The position numbers and the translations under genes were made by a program. A DNA stretch of 64,000 nt from Propionivibrio dicarboxylicus. GTDB lineage: Bacteria > Pseudomonadota > Gammaproteobacteria > Burkholderiales > Rhodocyclaceae. Of the stretch, positions 1-10,794 are shown piece after piece. Each line of letters opens with the position of its first letter. Positions within the stretch are counted from its first letter, which is position 1. The stretch covers positions 1-64,000 of the forward strand of contig CAMDMZ010000004.1 in the NCBI GenBank assembly GCA_945902805.1, in the 5' to 3' direction. Below the pieces are notes generated by a model. It worked only from the letters and a program-made list of their open reading frames with translations. It made no database searches and was not told the DNA's origin.

Positions 1-188
1 TTCTTGCCTGCCTCATCCATGGCCGCCACCGTGATCACCGCTTCAAGCCGAGCCGCCGCAGACCATGCCCGCCCTCGGGCGGGCATGGTCTGCGCATCCT
101 CACGCCAACGTTCCAATGTCTGCACCGAAACCCCTACTTCTCTTGAGACTAAAGTGGTCCCCAGAGTCAAGACAGAATTGATCCGAGT
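1..188 (-). pseudogene. Transposase N-terminal fragment, cut by window edge
   Basis: On the minus strand a reading frame runs from about 188 to the left edge. It contains a helix-turn-helix-like segment (SREVGVSVQTLERWRED), then a stretch ending AAMDEAGK. This resembles the start of transposase orfA proteins of IS3-like elements in betaproteobacteria; that is pattern memory, not a search. No ATG start is present; a TTG at 168-170 is the only candidate start seen, and a stop codon lies just upstream at 189-191. The gene may be truncated at its 5' end or be alive with a TTG start. The rest lies outside the window. Confidence 0.45.
57..94. repeat. 38-bp palindrome with 2-base loop
   Basis: Two perfect 18-base arms (57-74 and 77-94) surround the bases TC. 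The palindrome is GC-rich and has no T-tract, so it is a poor terminator. It lies inside the transposase fragment on the minus strand, where it encodes the AQTMPARGRAWSA region. Confidence 0.8.
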
Positions 189-378
189 TTAAGCGGTGCA
201 CTTGACCTGACTCGCAGCTGGACAGCGCTGCCCCGTTAGAACCGACAACAACTTGGCGCCCTCTTGCCGCCCGGAAATCTACGCTTACACTATCGCTGTC
301 GGCGCTGAAGTGATTCCTGCGTTAATTCGGGCATCACCCTGTCGTTGCTTGCCAACGTCTTTACCAAGGAGCCAGTCC

Positions 379-813
379 ATGAACCATAAGCGCACCACTG
401 TCGTTACTTTGCTCGTCCTTGCCGCTTCCGCATTGAGTCCCGTGGCACAGGCGGAACCGCCCCGAGGGCATTGGCGCGATGGCGGGCACGACCGCTTTGA
501 TCATCGCTATCGCGCGCCGCCCAGCCATGGCTACCCGGGTCATCGTGTCTATCGCGATCATACCGGGGCGGTTATTGTTGGTGCCGCCGCGCTCGGTTCT
601 TTGCTCTGGCTGTCGACCTATGATCGGCCTGTGAGCCCGCCGCCGCAGCAGGTGGTCGTCGTACCGTCGGCGCCCCAGGTCGTGGTGGCGCCACCGGCAC
701 CGCGCACCCCGCCGCCGCCCTCCGACGTGTGGTACTACTGCCGCTCCGCCGGCGCCTACTACCCGTATGCACAGACGTGCACGTCGCCGTGGGAACTGGT
801 CCCGGCGCAGTAA
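379..813 (+). CDS. Secreted proline-rich protein, unknown function
   Basis: A 144-residue protein. The ATG at 379 was chosen because AAGGAG lies at 366-371 and a signal peptide follows at once: positive MNHKR, a hydrophobic core, then a cleavage-like AQA near residue 26. The mature part starts with His/Arg/Gly-rich sequence (GHWRDGGHDRFDHRYR), has a short hydrophobic stretch (AVIVGAAALGSLLWLS), a Pro/Val-rich linker, and ends in an aromatic Cys-containing tail (WYYCRSAGAYYPYAQTC). Such a tail is common in small envelope proteins of beta- and gammaproteobacteria. It stands alone between the transposase fragment and the convergent ftsX. Function unknown; probably periplasmic or outer-membrane associated. 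Confidence 0.75.
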   Translation: MNHKRTTVVTLLVLAASALSPVAQAEPPRGHWRDGGHDRFDHRYRAPPSHGYPGHRVYRDHTGAVIVGAAALGSLLWLSTYDRPVSPPPQQVVVVPSAPQVVVAPPAPRTPPPPSDVWYYCRSAGAYYPYAQTCTSPWELVPAQ

Positions 814-833
814 GTACCTGCTTCAGGGCTTTC

Positions 834-1730
834 TTAGTCGCGCAAATACTGCTGCAGGGACAAGGCGGCGCCGCTCCAGCCTAGCCCGGCGGCCAGCAAC
901 AGAAGCAGCCCGGCATCGGTCGCCGGCAAGCCGGCGAAGTCGAGAGGCAGTCCATAGAGACTGGTCAGTTCAGTGAGCGGCTCGTTCAGTGAGGCGGCCG
1001 CCGCTGCTACCAAGCCCAGGGCGAAGATGCCGCCGGCCACACCGAGCACGCTACCGTAATACAGGAACGGCCGCCGGATGAAGTCGTCCGTCGCTCCGAG
1101 CAGACGGCTCAACTCCATTTCCGCGCGCATGGTGACCACCTGCAGCCGGATGATGTTGAACGTGATGGCGACCAATCCGGCACCGAGCAACAAGGTCAGC
1201 AAGCCCACACCGGTACGCCCCAGTTTGAGTAAGGCGTTGAGGCGTCGAACCCAGTCAGAATCTAGCTGCACATGGCCGACTTTGGCTAACTGCCTGAATT
1301 CGGTGGCCAAGGACTCCATCGTCTCGACGTCATCCTTGCCCGGTGTAACAACAAAGGCATCGGGGAATGGGTTACGCCCGAGCACCTCGATTACATCCTT
1401 GAGTCCGCCCGAACTCTTCATACGCGCCAGCGTGTCTTCCTTGGCTAAAGCCTCGACGGAGCGTACTTGTGGGTGATGACGCAGATGATCGGCCACGGCA
1501 GCGGTGGCCTTGCTATCCGCCCCTGGCACCATGAAGACAGACAATTGTGGTTGCGGAGTGGCATTACGTGCCAGTTGCATGCCATTGCCGAGCAACATCT
1601 GGCCGCCGGCCGGCAGCGCCAGCGCGATGCCGATCGCGAGCAGCGAGAGCAGCGTATTCAACGGTGCTGCCGCCAGGCGGGTCAGCGCAAGACGCAAGGC
1701 TGCGCCATGTTGTGCCAGCCAGATCGTCAT
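834..1730 (-). CDS. ftsX: Cell division protein FtsX
   Basis: The 298-residue protein matches FtsX: a short cytoplasmic N-terminus, a first membrane segment near residues 20-45, a periplasmic domain of about 120 residues, then three membrane segments in the C-terminal half (LLTLLLGAGLVAITFNII and two later). FtsX pairs with the ATPase FtsE at the division septum and relays ATP hydrolysis to peptidoglycan hydrolases outside. Its ATG overlaps the ftsE stop by four bases (ATGA), so the two are translationally coupled. It is the last gene of the ftsY-ftsE-ftsX operon and converges on the secreted-protein gene. Confidence 0.96.
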   Translation of the reverse strand: MTIWLAQHGAALRLALTRLAAAPLNTLLSLLAIGIALALPAGGQMLLGNGMQLARNATPQPQLSVFMVPGADSKATAAVADHLRHHPQVRSVEALAKEDTLARMKSSGGLKDVIEVLGRNPFPDAFVVTPGKDDVETMESLATEFRQLAKVGHVQLDSDWVRRLNALLKLGRTGVGLLTLLLGAGLVAITFNIIRLQVVTMRAEMELSRLLGATDDFIRRPFLYYGSVLGVAGGIFALGLVAAAAASLNEPLTELTSLYGLPLDFAGLPATDAGLLLLLAAGLGWSGAALSLQQYLRD

Positions 1731-2386
1731 GCTGCACTCCGTTCAACGTGACGTCCGTGATCCAGACGGATCCGGCGCGCATCGGGAAACAGGCGCGTAT
1801 CGTAGGTCGCGATCACCACGGTGACGCCGACCTGATGGAATTCGGTGAATATCCGTGCCACGTCGGCAGCCGTTTCATCGTCGAGATGCGCTGTCGGTTC
1901 ATCGGCCAACAACAAATTCGGACGGCCAACGACGGCCCGAGCGATGGCAAGCCGCTGCTGTTCCCCACCGGACAAGGCAATCGGCAGCGCTTTTTCGCGC
2001 GCCAGCAGCCCAACCTTGTCGAGTGCGGCACGCACCCGTTGTGCGGCTTCGCGCGGTGGGAAGCCGGCAATCGACAAGGGCAGCATCACATTTTCAAAGG
2101 CGTTGCGATCGAATAGCAACTTCTGGTCTTGGAACACCAATCCGATATTGCGCCGCAAATACGGAATGGCCTGGCGCTTGAGGGCGCCGACATTCTGGCC
2201 GGACAGCAGCACGGCGCCGCCGGTTGGCCGCTCGATGGCGGCAATGAGCTTCAGGATCGTCGACTTCCCAGCGCCGGAGTGTCCCTCGATCACCACCCGC
2301 GCGCCGGCATCGATCTCAAAACTAATATTGGAGAGTGCGTCAATACCGGGTGGGTAGCGTTTTGAAACGCGGTCGAAACGAATCAC
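1727..2386 (-). CDS. ftsE: Cell division ATP-binding protein FtsE
   Basis: A 219-residue ABC ATPase with Walker A GHSGAGKST at residues 35-43, the signature LSGGEQQR, Walker B LLLADEP and an H-loop region late in the protein (VIATYD, where His is replaced by Tyr). FtsE drives FtsX at the septum. The start is a GTG that overlaps the ftsY stop (GTGA). Length and motif order are those of the family. The Tyr at the usual switch-His place is common among FtsE proteins as far as I recall, so it is not taken as a defect. Confidence 0.96.
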   Translation of the reverse strand: MIRFDRVSKRYPPGIDALSNISFEIDAGARVVIEGHSGAGKSTILKLIAAIERPTGGAVLLSGQNVGALKRQAIPYLRRNIGLVFQDQKLLFDRNAFENVMLPLSIAGFPPREAAQRVRAALDKVGLLAREKALPIALSGGEQQRLAIARAVVGRPNLLLADEPTAHLDDETAADVARIFTEFHQVGVTVVIATYDTRLFPDARRIRLDHGRHVERSAA

Positions 2387-3429
2387 TGACCCGTCTCAAA
2401 AATAGCATCGACGTACTCGACGGCACGGAAGGGCTGCAAATCGTCGATGCCTTCGCCGACACCGATAAAGCGCACCGGCTTCGGGCACTGGCGCGCTATG
2501 GCAGCGAGCACGCCGCCTTTGGCAGTGCCATCGAGCTTGGTCACCACCAGGCCGGTGACATTGATGGACTTGTCGAAAGCCTTGACCTGCTGGATGGCGT
2601 TCTGACCGATATTGGCGTCGAGCACCAACAACACCTCGTGCGGGCCGCTGGGATCAGCCTTCTGGATCACGCGCCTGACCTTGGCAATTTCTTCCATCAG
2701 GTTCAGTTGTGTCGGCAGTCGACCGGCCGTGTCAGCCAGCACGATGTCGATGTTGCGAGCACGGGCGGCACTGATCGCGTCGAACACCACGGCGGCCGGA
2801 TCACCTGATTCCTGCGCGATCACCGTGACGTTGTTACGTTCGCCCCACGCCGTGAGCTGCTCGCGCGCGGCGGCACGGAATGTATCACCGGCCGCCAGCA
2901 AGACGCTCTTGCCCTGGCTCTGGAAATACTTCGCCAATTTGCCGATTGAGGTGGTCTTGCCCGCGCCATTGACGCCAGCGATCATGATGATGAAAGGCTT
3001 ATGTTCGGTGATCAGCAGCGGCTCTTCCAGGGGTTGCAGCATCGTGGTCAGCAATTCGGCCAGGGTTGCACGCAGGGCCGTGGGACTTTCAATCCGGTCG
3101 CGCTTGACCCGGGCCTTCAGTTCGGCCAATAACCATTGCGTGGCATCGACGCCACAATCCGCCATGAGTAGGATTGACTCGAGGTCTTCGAGCAGTTCAT
3201 CGTCGATCTTCGCCCGCGTGAAGAGCTCGGATACCGGCGTATTGAGTGTAGTGCGGGTTTTGGCCAGGCCGGCCTTGAGTCGATCGCGCCAGGATGGTTT
3301 GTTACTTTCCCCACTCGGGGCGTCAGCGGGTGCGGACACGAACCCGGATGCTAAGGGGAACGCGTCGGCGTTTTCAGAGACGGCATCAACTTTTTCCGTC
3401 TCATCCTTCTTCTTTAGGAAACCAAACAT
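2383..3429 (-). CDS. ftsY: Signal recognition particle receptor FtsY
   Basis: A 348-residue SRP receptor GTPase that docks ribosome-SRP complexes at the membrane. The N-terminal A region is short and acidic (about 45 residues, starting MFGFLKKKDETEKVD). The NG domain follows, with G1 GVNGAGKTT, the DTAGR motif and TKLDG. First gene of the ftsYEX operon, divergent from the M16 peptidase gene across about 100 bases. The ATG at 3429 gives the classic MFGFLKKK start. Confidence 0.97.
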   Translation of the reverse strand: MFGFLKKKDETEKVDAVSENADAFPLASGFVSAPADAPSGESNKPSWRDRLKAGLAKTRTTLNTPVSELFTRAKIDDELLEDLESILLMADCGVDATQWLLAELKARVKRDRIESPTALRATLAELLTTMLQPLEEPLLITEHKPFIIMIAGVNGAGKTTSIGKLAKYFQSQGKSVLLAAGDTFRAAAREQLTAWGERNNVTVIAQESGDPAAVVFDAISAARARNIDIVLADTAGRLPTQLNLMEEIAKVRRVIQKADPSGPHEVLLVLDANIGQNAIQQVKAFDKSINVTGLVVTKLDGTAKGGVLAAIARQCPKPVRFIGVGEGIDDLQPFRAVEYVDAIFETGQ

Positions 3430-3533
3430 CGGACTAATCGGTCACAGGGTGGTCCGCGCTAAGATGCGCGGCTGGCGAAATTTTAACAGACCCCGCCCCT
3501 TAACCCTTTCCTGAGTCCTAGTGATCCGATCCC

Positions 3534-4898
3534 ATGAACGCTTATCGACTTGCCGCATTACTCGCTGTTGGCGCCGTCCTGCCAGCACCGACTTTTGCCA
3601 ACCCGTATGAAACGACGCTGGCCAACGGGCTGCGCGTGATCGTCAAGGAAGACCACCGCGCGCCAACGGTCGTGCACATGGTCTGGTATCGCGCCGGCAG
3701 CATGGATGAAAAAGACGGCACCTCGGGCGTCGCCCATGCGCTTGAACATCTGATGTTCAAGGCGACCAAAACCTTGAAGTCGGGCGAGTTCAACAAACGC
3801 GTGGCAGCGGCGGGCGGGCGCGACAACGCCTTCACCAGTCGTGACTACACCGCGTATTACCAGATCGTGCCCAAGGAAGCGTTGCCCGAGATGATGCAGC
3901 TCGAATCGGATCGTATGAGCAACCTGGTCCTCGATCCCAAGGAATTCGCGTCGGAAATCAAGGTGGTGATGGAAGAGCGCCGCATGCGCACCGACGATAA
4001 CCCGCAGGCCCTGACCGGCGAGGCTATGCGCTCGGTCATCTTTCAGGCGCACCCGTATCGACGCCCCATCATTGGCTGGATGAACGATCTGGAAAACATG
4101 ACCTGGCAGGACGCACGCGAGTGGTATCGCCAATGGTACACACCGAATAACGCCTACGTTCTGGTGGTCGGCGATGTTGATCACCGTGAAGTGTTCAAGC
4201 TCGCCCAAAAGACGTATGGCGGACATAAATCCCATGCCTTGCCGGTGCGCAAGCCACAGACCGAACCGGAGCAGAAAGGCATTCGTCGCGTCAGCGTCAA
4301 AGCGCCGGCCAAACTGCCCTATCTGGCGTTGGCCTGGAAAGTGCCCAAGTTGATGGATGTGCGCAAGGACCGCGAAGGACTCGCGCTGGAGGTACTCGCC
4401 AGTGTGTTGTCCGGCCACGATGCCGCCCGTCTGGCGAAGCGCCTGGTGCGCGAGACGCGCGTCGCACAAACCGCCGGTGCCAGTTACGACGGCACCTTGC
4501 GCGGCGAGGCACTCTTCTTCCTGGAAGGGCAACCCGGTGACGGCAAGACGGTGGCCGAGCTTGAAACCGCGCTACGCGGTGAGTTGGAAAGCATCCGCAA
4601 AGACGGCGTGACCGCCGAAGATCTGGCTCGGATCAAGGTGCAAATGATCGCGGCGCAAGTGTATAAGCGCGATTCCTTGGTCTCCCAGGCCATGGAAATT
4701 GGTGGCTTTGAAGCCGTCGGCATGAACTGGCGCGACATCGATTTAATGATCGAGCAGCTCAAGACGGTAACGCCCGACGAGGTCCAGGCGGTGGCGAAAA
4801 AGTATTTCAGCGACGATACGTTGACCGTCGCGGTACTCGATCCGCAGCCGCTAGACGAAAGCCAACCCAAGCCGCGCGGTTTCGCCGGTCGTCATTAA
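3534..4898 (+). CDS. M16-family zinc metallopeptidase, active-type subunit
   Basis: A 454-residue pitrilysin-type peptidase. A signal peptide (residues 1-22, ending TFA) points to the periplasm. The inverted zinc motif HALEH sits at residues 68-72, with the downstream glutamates in the EIKVVMEERR stretch. Known biology: such proteins pair with a catalytically dead M16 partner, and the next gene, 16 bases downstream, is exactly that. The signal peptide is encoded partly by an antisense copy of the dispersed repeat (3571-3600), giving AVLPAPTFA. Substrate unknown. Confidence 0.9.
   Translation: MNAYRLAALLAVGAVLPAPTFANPYETTLANGLRVIVKEDHRAPTVVHMVWYRAGSMDEKDGTSGVAHALEHLMFKATKTLKSGEFNKRVAAAGGRDNAFTSRDYTAYYQIVPKEALPEMMQLESDRMSNLVLDPKEFASEIKVVMEERRMRTDDNPQALTGEAMRSVIFQAHPYRRPIIGWMNDLENMTWQDAREWYRQWYTPNNAYVLVVGDVDHREVFKLAQKTYGGHKSHALPVRKPQTEPEQKGIRRVSVKAPAKLPYLALAWKVPKLMDVRKDREGLALEVLASVLSGHDAARLAKRLVRETRVAQTAGASYDGTLRGEALFFLEGQPGDGKTVAELETALRGELESIRKDGVTAEDLARIKVQMIAAQVYKRDSLVSQAMEIGGFEAVGMNWRDIDLMIEQLKTVTPDEVQAVAKKYFSDDTLTVAVLDPQPLDESQPKPRGFAGRH
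3571..3600 (-). repeat. Dispersed short repeat, copy 1
   Basis: Read on the minus strand this is the repeat core AAAAGTCGGTGCTGG, then CAGGACGGCGC; one base differs from the common form. It lies in the signal peptide region of the M16 peptidase gene and is translated antisense to the KVGAG reading. Confidence 0.75.
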
Positions 4899-4914
4899 TC
4901 AGGAGCGAACGAAA

Positions 4915-6216
4915 ATGATGATTCGCGTAATCAAGCTGCTGGCACTGATCGTCTTGGTGGGTGCCGCATCGCTGGCCTCGGCCGGCGTCAAGATCCAGTA
5001 CTGGGTGGCACCGACTGGCGCCAAGGTGTATTTCATCGAAACCCGCGTGCTGCCTATTCTCGATGTGCAGATCGATTTCCCTGCGGGCGGCGTTCACGCG
5101 CCGAACGCCAAATCCGGGCTTGCCGGCTTAACCCACGGACTGCTCGATACTGGCGCCGGCAAGCTCGATGAAGAGCAGATTGCCGCACGTCTGGTGGATA
5201 CCGGCGCCATCTTTTCAGGGCAGGCCGAAAAGGATCGTGCCAGCTTTGGCCTCCGTACCTTGTCCTCGAAATCGGAGCGCGATGCCTCGCTGGAACTGAT
5301 GCGCACCGTCCTGTCAGAGCCGACTTTTCCGGCTCATGTGCTGGAGCGTGAAAAGACGAGGTCAATTGCCGCCATCCAGGAAGCGGCGACCAAACCGGAT
5401 TCGATCGCCAGCAAGCGCTTCGCCGCCGCCATGTATCCCGGTCATCCGTATGGCGTGACACCCTCAGTCGAGAGTGTGACCAGCGTGCAACGCGATGATT
5501 TAGTGGCCTTTTACAAGTCACGTTATGCCGCAAAAGGTGCAGTGGTGTCCATTATTGGCGACGTTTCCCGTGCCGAGGCGGAAGCAATTGCCCAGCAGCT
5601 AACGGAAGGTCTGCCGGCGGGCGACCACGCGCTGACCGTTGCGCCTGTGACCAAGCCGCAGCAGACGACGATCAAGATCGATCATCCGGCCACGCAAAGC
5701 CATGTCCATATTGGTCTTCCGGCCATTGCGCGTGATGATCCCGATTACTTTCCGCTATTGGTGGGTAACTACACGCTGGGCGGCGGCGGTTTTGTCTCCC
5801 GCCTGATGAAAGAGGTACGCGAAAAGCGTGGTTACGCCTACAGCGTGTATTCGTATTTCGCGCCGCGCAAGCAGCCGGGACCGTTCGAGATCGGCCTGCA
5901 GACCAAGCGCGATCAGGCGCAGGCAGCAATCAAGGTGGTTGATGAGGTGCTCACTGAATTCATCGCCAAAGGCCCCACGGCGCAGGAACTGGCGGCGGCC
6001 AAGAAAAACATGATCGACGGCCTCGCCTTGCGGTTGGACAGTAATGCCAAGTTGCTGGGCTATCTCTCGACTATCGGTTTCTATGGCTTGCCACTGACTT
6101 ACATCGACGATTTCCCGGCCAAGGTCCGCGCTGTCACGGTGGAGCAAGTGCGCAGCGCCTTTGCGCAGCATGTGACGAAAGAAAATCTCGTCACGGTGAT
6201 CGTCGCCGCCGATTGA
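4915..6216 (+). CDS. M16-family peptidase-like partner, no zinc motif
   Basis: A 433-residue protein with a signal peptide (residues 1-23) and the M16 fold. The segment that should carry HxxEH reads GLTHGLLDTG, so the zinc ligands are missing. The conserved R/Y-type C-terminal M16 motif is present (KEVREKRGYAYS, then a glycine-rich GGGGF nearby). Paired active and inactive M16 subunits are a known arrangement, and this gene follows the active one by 16 bases. Likely a structural or substrate-binding half of a periplasmic heterodimer. Confidence 0.88.
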   Translation: MMIRVIKLLALIVLVGAASLASAGVKIQYWVAPTGAKVYFIETRVLPILDVQIDFPAGGVHAPNAKSGLAGLTHGLLDTGAGKLDEEQIAARLVDTGAIFSGQAEKDRASFGLRTLSSKSERDASLELMRTVLSEPTFPAHVLEREKTRSIAAIQEAATKPDSIASKRFAAAMYPGHPYGVTPSVESVTSVQRDDLVAFYKSRYAAKGAVVSIIGDVSRAEAEAIAQQLTEGLPAGDHALTVAPVTKPQQTTIKIDHPATQSHVHIGLPAIARDDPDYFPLLVGNYTLGGGGFVSRLMKEVREKRGYAYSVYSYFAPRKQPGPFEIGLQTKRDQAQAAIKVVDEVLTEFIAKGPTAQELAAAKKNMIDGLALRLDSNAKLLGYLSTIGFYGLPLTYIDDFPAKVRAVTVEQVRSAFAQHVTKENLVTVIVAAD

Positions 6217-6229
6217 GTGACCGCAGAGC

Positions 6230-7266
<1,037 letters not shown>

Positions 7267-7274
7267 ACCAATAA

Positions 7275-7556
<282 letters not shown>

Positions 7557-7591
7557 TTTTGCCGTTGCCACGAAGCAAGGCGAGTTCGGGT

Positions 7592-8407
7592 TTATTTCTG
7601 GCAGTGCGGGCAGAAAAAACTGGCCCGCTGCCCTTGGCGTAATTCCTTGATCGGTCGAGCACAAACGCGACACGCCGCGCCAGTCCGGCCGTAGACAAAA
7701 TACTGCTGCTGAAAATAGCCTGAGCTGCCATCCGAGTGGATGAAGTCACGCAGGCTGCTGCCGCCGGCTTCAATCGCGGCGGCAAGTGTTTCCTTGATCA
7801 CCGGAACCAAACGCGACAAGCGCCGTGTTGAGATTTTCCCGGCCGGCGTACGCGGATCAATCCCGGCACGAAACAGGCTTTCCGAAGCATAGATGTTGCC
7901 GATGCCGACCACACGATGGCCATCCATCAAGGTGGGCTTGATCGCCGCCTTGAGGCCACGCAATTCATCCTTCAGCCAACTGGGGTTGAATTCCTCGGTC
8001 AACGGTTCAACCCCAAGCACATCCAGCAGCGGATGACGCGCTGCCGGACCAGGAATCCAAAGCATGGCACCGAATCGACGCGGATCGCGCAACCGCAAGA
8101 GGAGAGTGCGGTCAAAAATCAGATCAACGTGATCGTGCTTTTCCGGCAACGTGTGGGCGGGCAGCAATCGCAGGCTGCCACTCATGCCAAGATGGATCAG
8201 CAAATTACCGGTGCCAAAATCCAGCAGCAGATACTTGCCGCGTCGCTCGACTGACGTCAGTATCTGGCCGACAAACTGCCCGCGTTCACCCTGTGGTAAG
8301 GGATAGCGCAAGGCCGGCACACGAAAGTCGGCGCTGGTGAGACGGCGGCCAACCAGATCTGGCGCAATGCCACGACGAGTGACTTCGACTTCAGGCAGTT
8401 CAGGCAT
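7592..8407 (-). CDS. mutM: Formamidopyrimidine-DNA glycosylase MutM
   Basis: A 271-residue DNA repair enzyme that removes 8-oxoguanine and FapyG. The ATG at 8407 was chosen because it gives MPELPEVE, where the residue after the removed Met is the catalytic Pro and Glu follows. The C-terminus has the zinc finger: [19 protein letters not shown], then FCPHC. It converges on the ferredoxin gene and diverges from the TPR gene. Residues 20-30 (RRLTSADFR) are encoded by a weak antisense copy of the dispersed repeat. Confidence 0.96.
   Translation of the reverse strand: MPELPEVEVTRRGIAPDLVGRRLTSADFRVPALRYPLPQGERGQFVGQILTSVERRGKYLLLDFGTGNLLIHLGMSGSLRLLPAHTLPEKHDHVDLIFDRTLLLRLRDPRRFGAMLWIPGPAARHPLLDVLGVEPLTEEFNPSWLKDELRGLKAAIKPTLMDGHRVVGIGNIYASESLFRAGIDPRTPAGKISTRRLSRLVPVIKETLAAAIEAGGSSLRDFIHSDGSSGYFQQQYFVYGRTGAACRVCARPIKELRQGQRASFFCPHCQK
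8323..8350 (+). repeat. Dispersed short repeat, weak copy 2
   Basis: GAAAGTCGGCGCTGG, then TGAGACGGCGG. It matches the core at most positions, but lies in a conserved part of mutM, so it could be coincidence. Confidence 0.4.
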
Positions 8408-8550
8408 GGAAAGGTGTTGGTTAGTGGAAACGGCAGGAAACGGCAAAGCGCCGCTGGAGTCGTCCTGAGTGAAACTGATAACATGGCTTCATTCTAGGTT
8501 ACAGAACCCCACTGAACGCCACAGAATCCCTTTTTGCTACGGAATCCGCC

Positions 8551-10251
8551 ATGTCCCGTCTGCTTCGCTCCTTACTGCTTACTGCTGCCATATCCAGCGC
8601 ATTTGTGGCGCCCGTGCTGGCCGCCACGCCGGCGGATAAGCCGGCGGCGTCAGCTCGCACGGTCCACATGGATGGCCTTACACCGCAGGTGCTCTACCAA
8701 TTTCTGATCGCCGAAATTGCTACCCAACGCGGTCAGTTCGGACTGGCCGCGAGTGCCTACGCCGACCTTGCCAAGACGACGCGTAACGCCCGCGTTGCGC
8801 GTCGCGCCGCCGAGATAGGTTTGCACACGCGACAATTTGATTTCGCCCTAGAATCGGCGCGGATCTGGAATGAAGTTGAACCCGACGAGCCGGCCGCGCG
8901 GCAAATCCTGGCCAATGTATTGGCGGCGACCAATCGCATCGAGGAATTCACGTCGGCGCTGGAAAAAGATCTCGCGGCCGCCGGACCGCAACTGGACATC
9001 ATGCTGCTGAACCTGAATCGGCTATTGGCCAGATTCCCCGACAAGATTGCGACGCAGCGCCTGATCGAACAAGTCACCGTGCCCTACATTGGGCGCCCCG
9101 AGGCGCATTTCGCGCGAGCACAGGCAGCGCTTGTCGTGCACAGTCCGGAGCGTGCACGGCAATCTATCGATGAAGCTTTGCGCCTGCGGCCAGAATGGGA
9201 AATGGCGGCGGTGTTCAAGGCACAGCAGATGCAAAGCGGTACCGAACGCGCCGAGTTCCTGCAAAAATACCTGGCAGATAATCCCAACGCACAAGAAGCG
9301 CGGCTCAGCTATGCGCAGACCCTGGTCGGCGAAAAGCGCTACGTCGAATCACTAAATGAGTTCCGCAGCCTGCTGACCTCTCACCCCGACAATTCTGACG
9401 TGATCAATGCGGTAGGCATTCTTTCCCTGCAACTTGAAAATCCGAAAGAAGCCGAGATTCATTTCCGACGGCTACTCGAACTGGGTAAGGGCGATCTCAA
9501 CCCGGTGCGCTTCTACCTCGGACAAATTGTCGAAGACGGCAAGAATTTCGACGAAGCGCTGAAACTCTACGATGCTATCGACGGTGGCGAGCACCAGACC
9601 GCCGCATTGCTACGCGGGGCGCAGATTCTGTACAAACAAGGCAAGTTGGACGAAGCCAGGCAGCGCCTGCAAAAGGCACGAGCCCTCTTGCCGCATGAAG
9701 CACCGCAACTGCTGATCGCCGAGTCTCAGCTGCTGCGCGATGCCGGGCGCAACGAGGACGCGCTGAAGCTCCTGCAGACTGGCTTGGAAGCCAACCCCGA
9801 ACAGGCAGAACTGCTCTACGAAGTCGCCTTGGCGGCGGAGCGGGTGAACCGGCTGACTGATGCCGAAGCCTACCTGCGCCGCCTCATGAAACTCAAACCG
9901 GAATCCCCCCAGGCGTACAACGCCTTGGGCTATACCCTGGCTGATCGCGGCGAACGCCTCGACGAAGCCGAGCAGCTAATCGATACCGCCTTGAAACTGA
10001 CACCGGATGATCCGTTCATTCTCGATAGCAAGGGTTGGGTGCAGTTCCGCAAGGGCAAGCATGACGAAGCCCTAGTGTTGCTACGACGCGCCTATTCATT
10101 GCGGCCGGATCCGGAGATCGTCGCCCATATTGGTGAAGTGCTCTGGGCCATGGGCAAACACGATGAAGCATCAGCCCTATGGCGCGACGCGGCGAAGATC
10201 CATCCGGCTAACGCGGTGCTCAGCGCCACGATCAAGCGTTTTACGCCTTGA
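8551..10251 (+). CDS. Secreted tetratricopeptide-repeat protein
   Basis: A 566-residue protein with a signal peptide (residues 1-24, ending LAA) followed almost entirely by TPR-type helix pairs. Clear repeats are at the C-terminus (ALGYTLADRGERLDEAEQL and VQFRKGKHDEALVLLRRAY). Family members at this locus, between mutM and lolB, are periplasmic or lipid-anchored scaffold proteins of unknown role in betaproteobacteria. The stop overlaps the lolB start (TTGA), so it is probably co-translated with lolB and ispE. Confidence 0.88.
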   Translation: MSRLLRSLLLTAAISSAFVAPVLAATPADKPAASARTVHMDGLTPQVLYQFLIAEIATQRGQFGLAASAYADLAKTTRNARVARRAAEIGLHTRQFDFALESARIWNEVEPDEPAARQILANVLAATNRIEEFTSALEKDLAAAGPQLDIMLLNLNRLLARFPDKIATQRLIEQVTVPYIGRPEAHFARAQAALVVHSPERARQSIDEALRLRPEWEMAAVFKAQQMQSGTERAEFLQKYLADNPNAQEARLSYAQTLVGEKRYVESLNEFRSLLTSHPDNSDVINAVGILSLQLENPKEAEIHFRRLLELGKGDLNPVRFYLGQIVEDGKNFDEALKLYDAIDGGEHQTAALLRGAQILYKQGKLDEARQRLQKARALLPHEAPQLLIAESQLLRDAGRNEDALKLLQTGLEANPEQAELLYEVALAAERVNRLTDAEAYLRRLMKLKPESPQAYNALGYTLADRGERLDEAEQLIDTALKLTPDDPFILDSKGWVQFRKGKHDEALVLLRRAYSLRPDPEIVAHIGEVLWAMGKHDEASALWRDAAKIHPANAVLSATIKRFTP

Positions 10252-10790
10252 GGCGACGTAAGTTCTTGGTCGCGGGTGCCGCCGCTGTCGCCGCGCTATC
10301 CATTGGCGGTTGCGCTCTCCCTGTACGCAATGATGAGGACGCCGGACTACTGGGACCGGCGCTTGAATCCTTCACCGCCAGCGGGCGCTTGGCAATCCGC
10401 CAAAACGAGCGCAGTGACCATCTGCAATTTGATTGGCAGCACTCGCCACATCAGGACGTGGTGTTGCTTCTCGGGCCTTTGGGTCAAGGGCTCGCCGAGA
10501 TCGTCCGCGACGCCACCGGGGCACGTATGACCCGGCCCAACTCGGCACCGATCGAAGCCCCAAACATCGCCGTGCTGGCGCAAGAGGTATTCGGTATACC
10601 GCTGCCCTTGCAAGAATTGGGCGACTGGTTGCGCGGCGCACGCGGACTAAGCGGCAATCAAGACGGCTGGCGCATCGTGATCGAGCAAACAACGCCGTAC
10701 CGCCAGAACCGACTTCCGCGGCGACTCGAAGTCAGCCAAGGCGAGGTCAAGCTGATTCTGATCGTCGACACCTGGGGCGACGGAAGCTAA
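10248..10790 (+). CDS. lolB: Outer-membrane lipoprotein receptor LolB
   Basis: A 180-residue lipoprotein. The signal MRRRKFLVAGAAAVAALSIGGC ends in a lipobox with Cys22. The LolB fold follows, including the FTASGRLAIRQ and FDWQH segments. LolB receives lipoproteins from LolA and inserts them into the outer membrane. The start is a TTG overlapping the preceding stop; no in-frame ATG fits the signal peptide. The order TPR-lolB-ispE is conserved in betaproteobacteria. Confidence 0.92.
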   Translation: MRRRKFLVAGAAAVAALSIGGCALPVRNDEDAGLLGPALESFTASGRLAIRQNERSDHLQFDWQHSPHQDVVLLLGPLGQGLAEIVRDATGARMTRPNSAPIEAPNIAVLAQEVFGIPLPLQELGDWLRGARGLSGNQDGWRIVIEQTTPYRQNRLPRRLEVSQGEVKLILIVDTWGDGS

Positions 10791-10794
10791 CGCC

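Noticed and set aside
3558-4532. Long minus-strand frame opposite the M16 peptidase gene
   Set aside because: Shadow of a high-GC gene; composition rich in His and Gly without domain character. Similar antisense frames occur opposite leuC, livHM, thiC and the RND pump.
8951-8975. GTCGGCGCTGG in the TPR gene and a similar TCGGCACTGG near 22545
   Set aside because: Only the first 10-11 bases match the dispersed repeat; the second half is unrelated.
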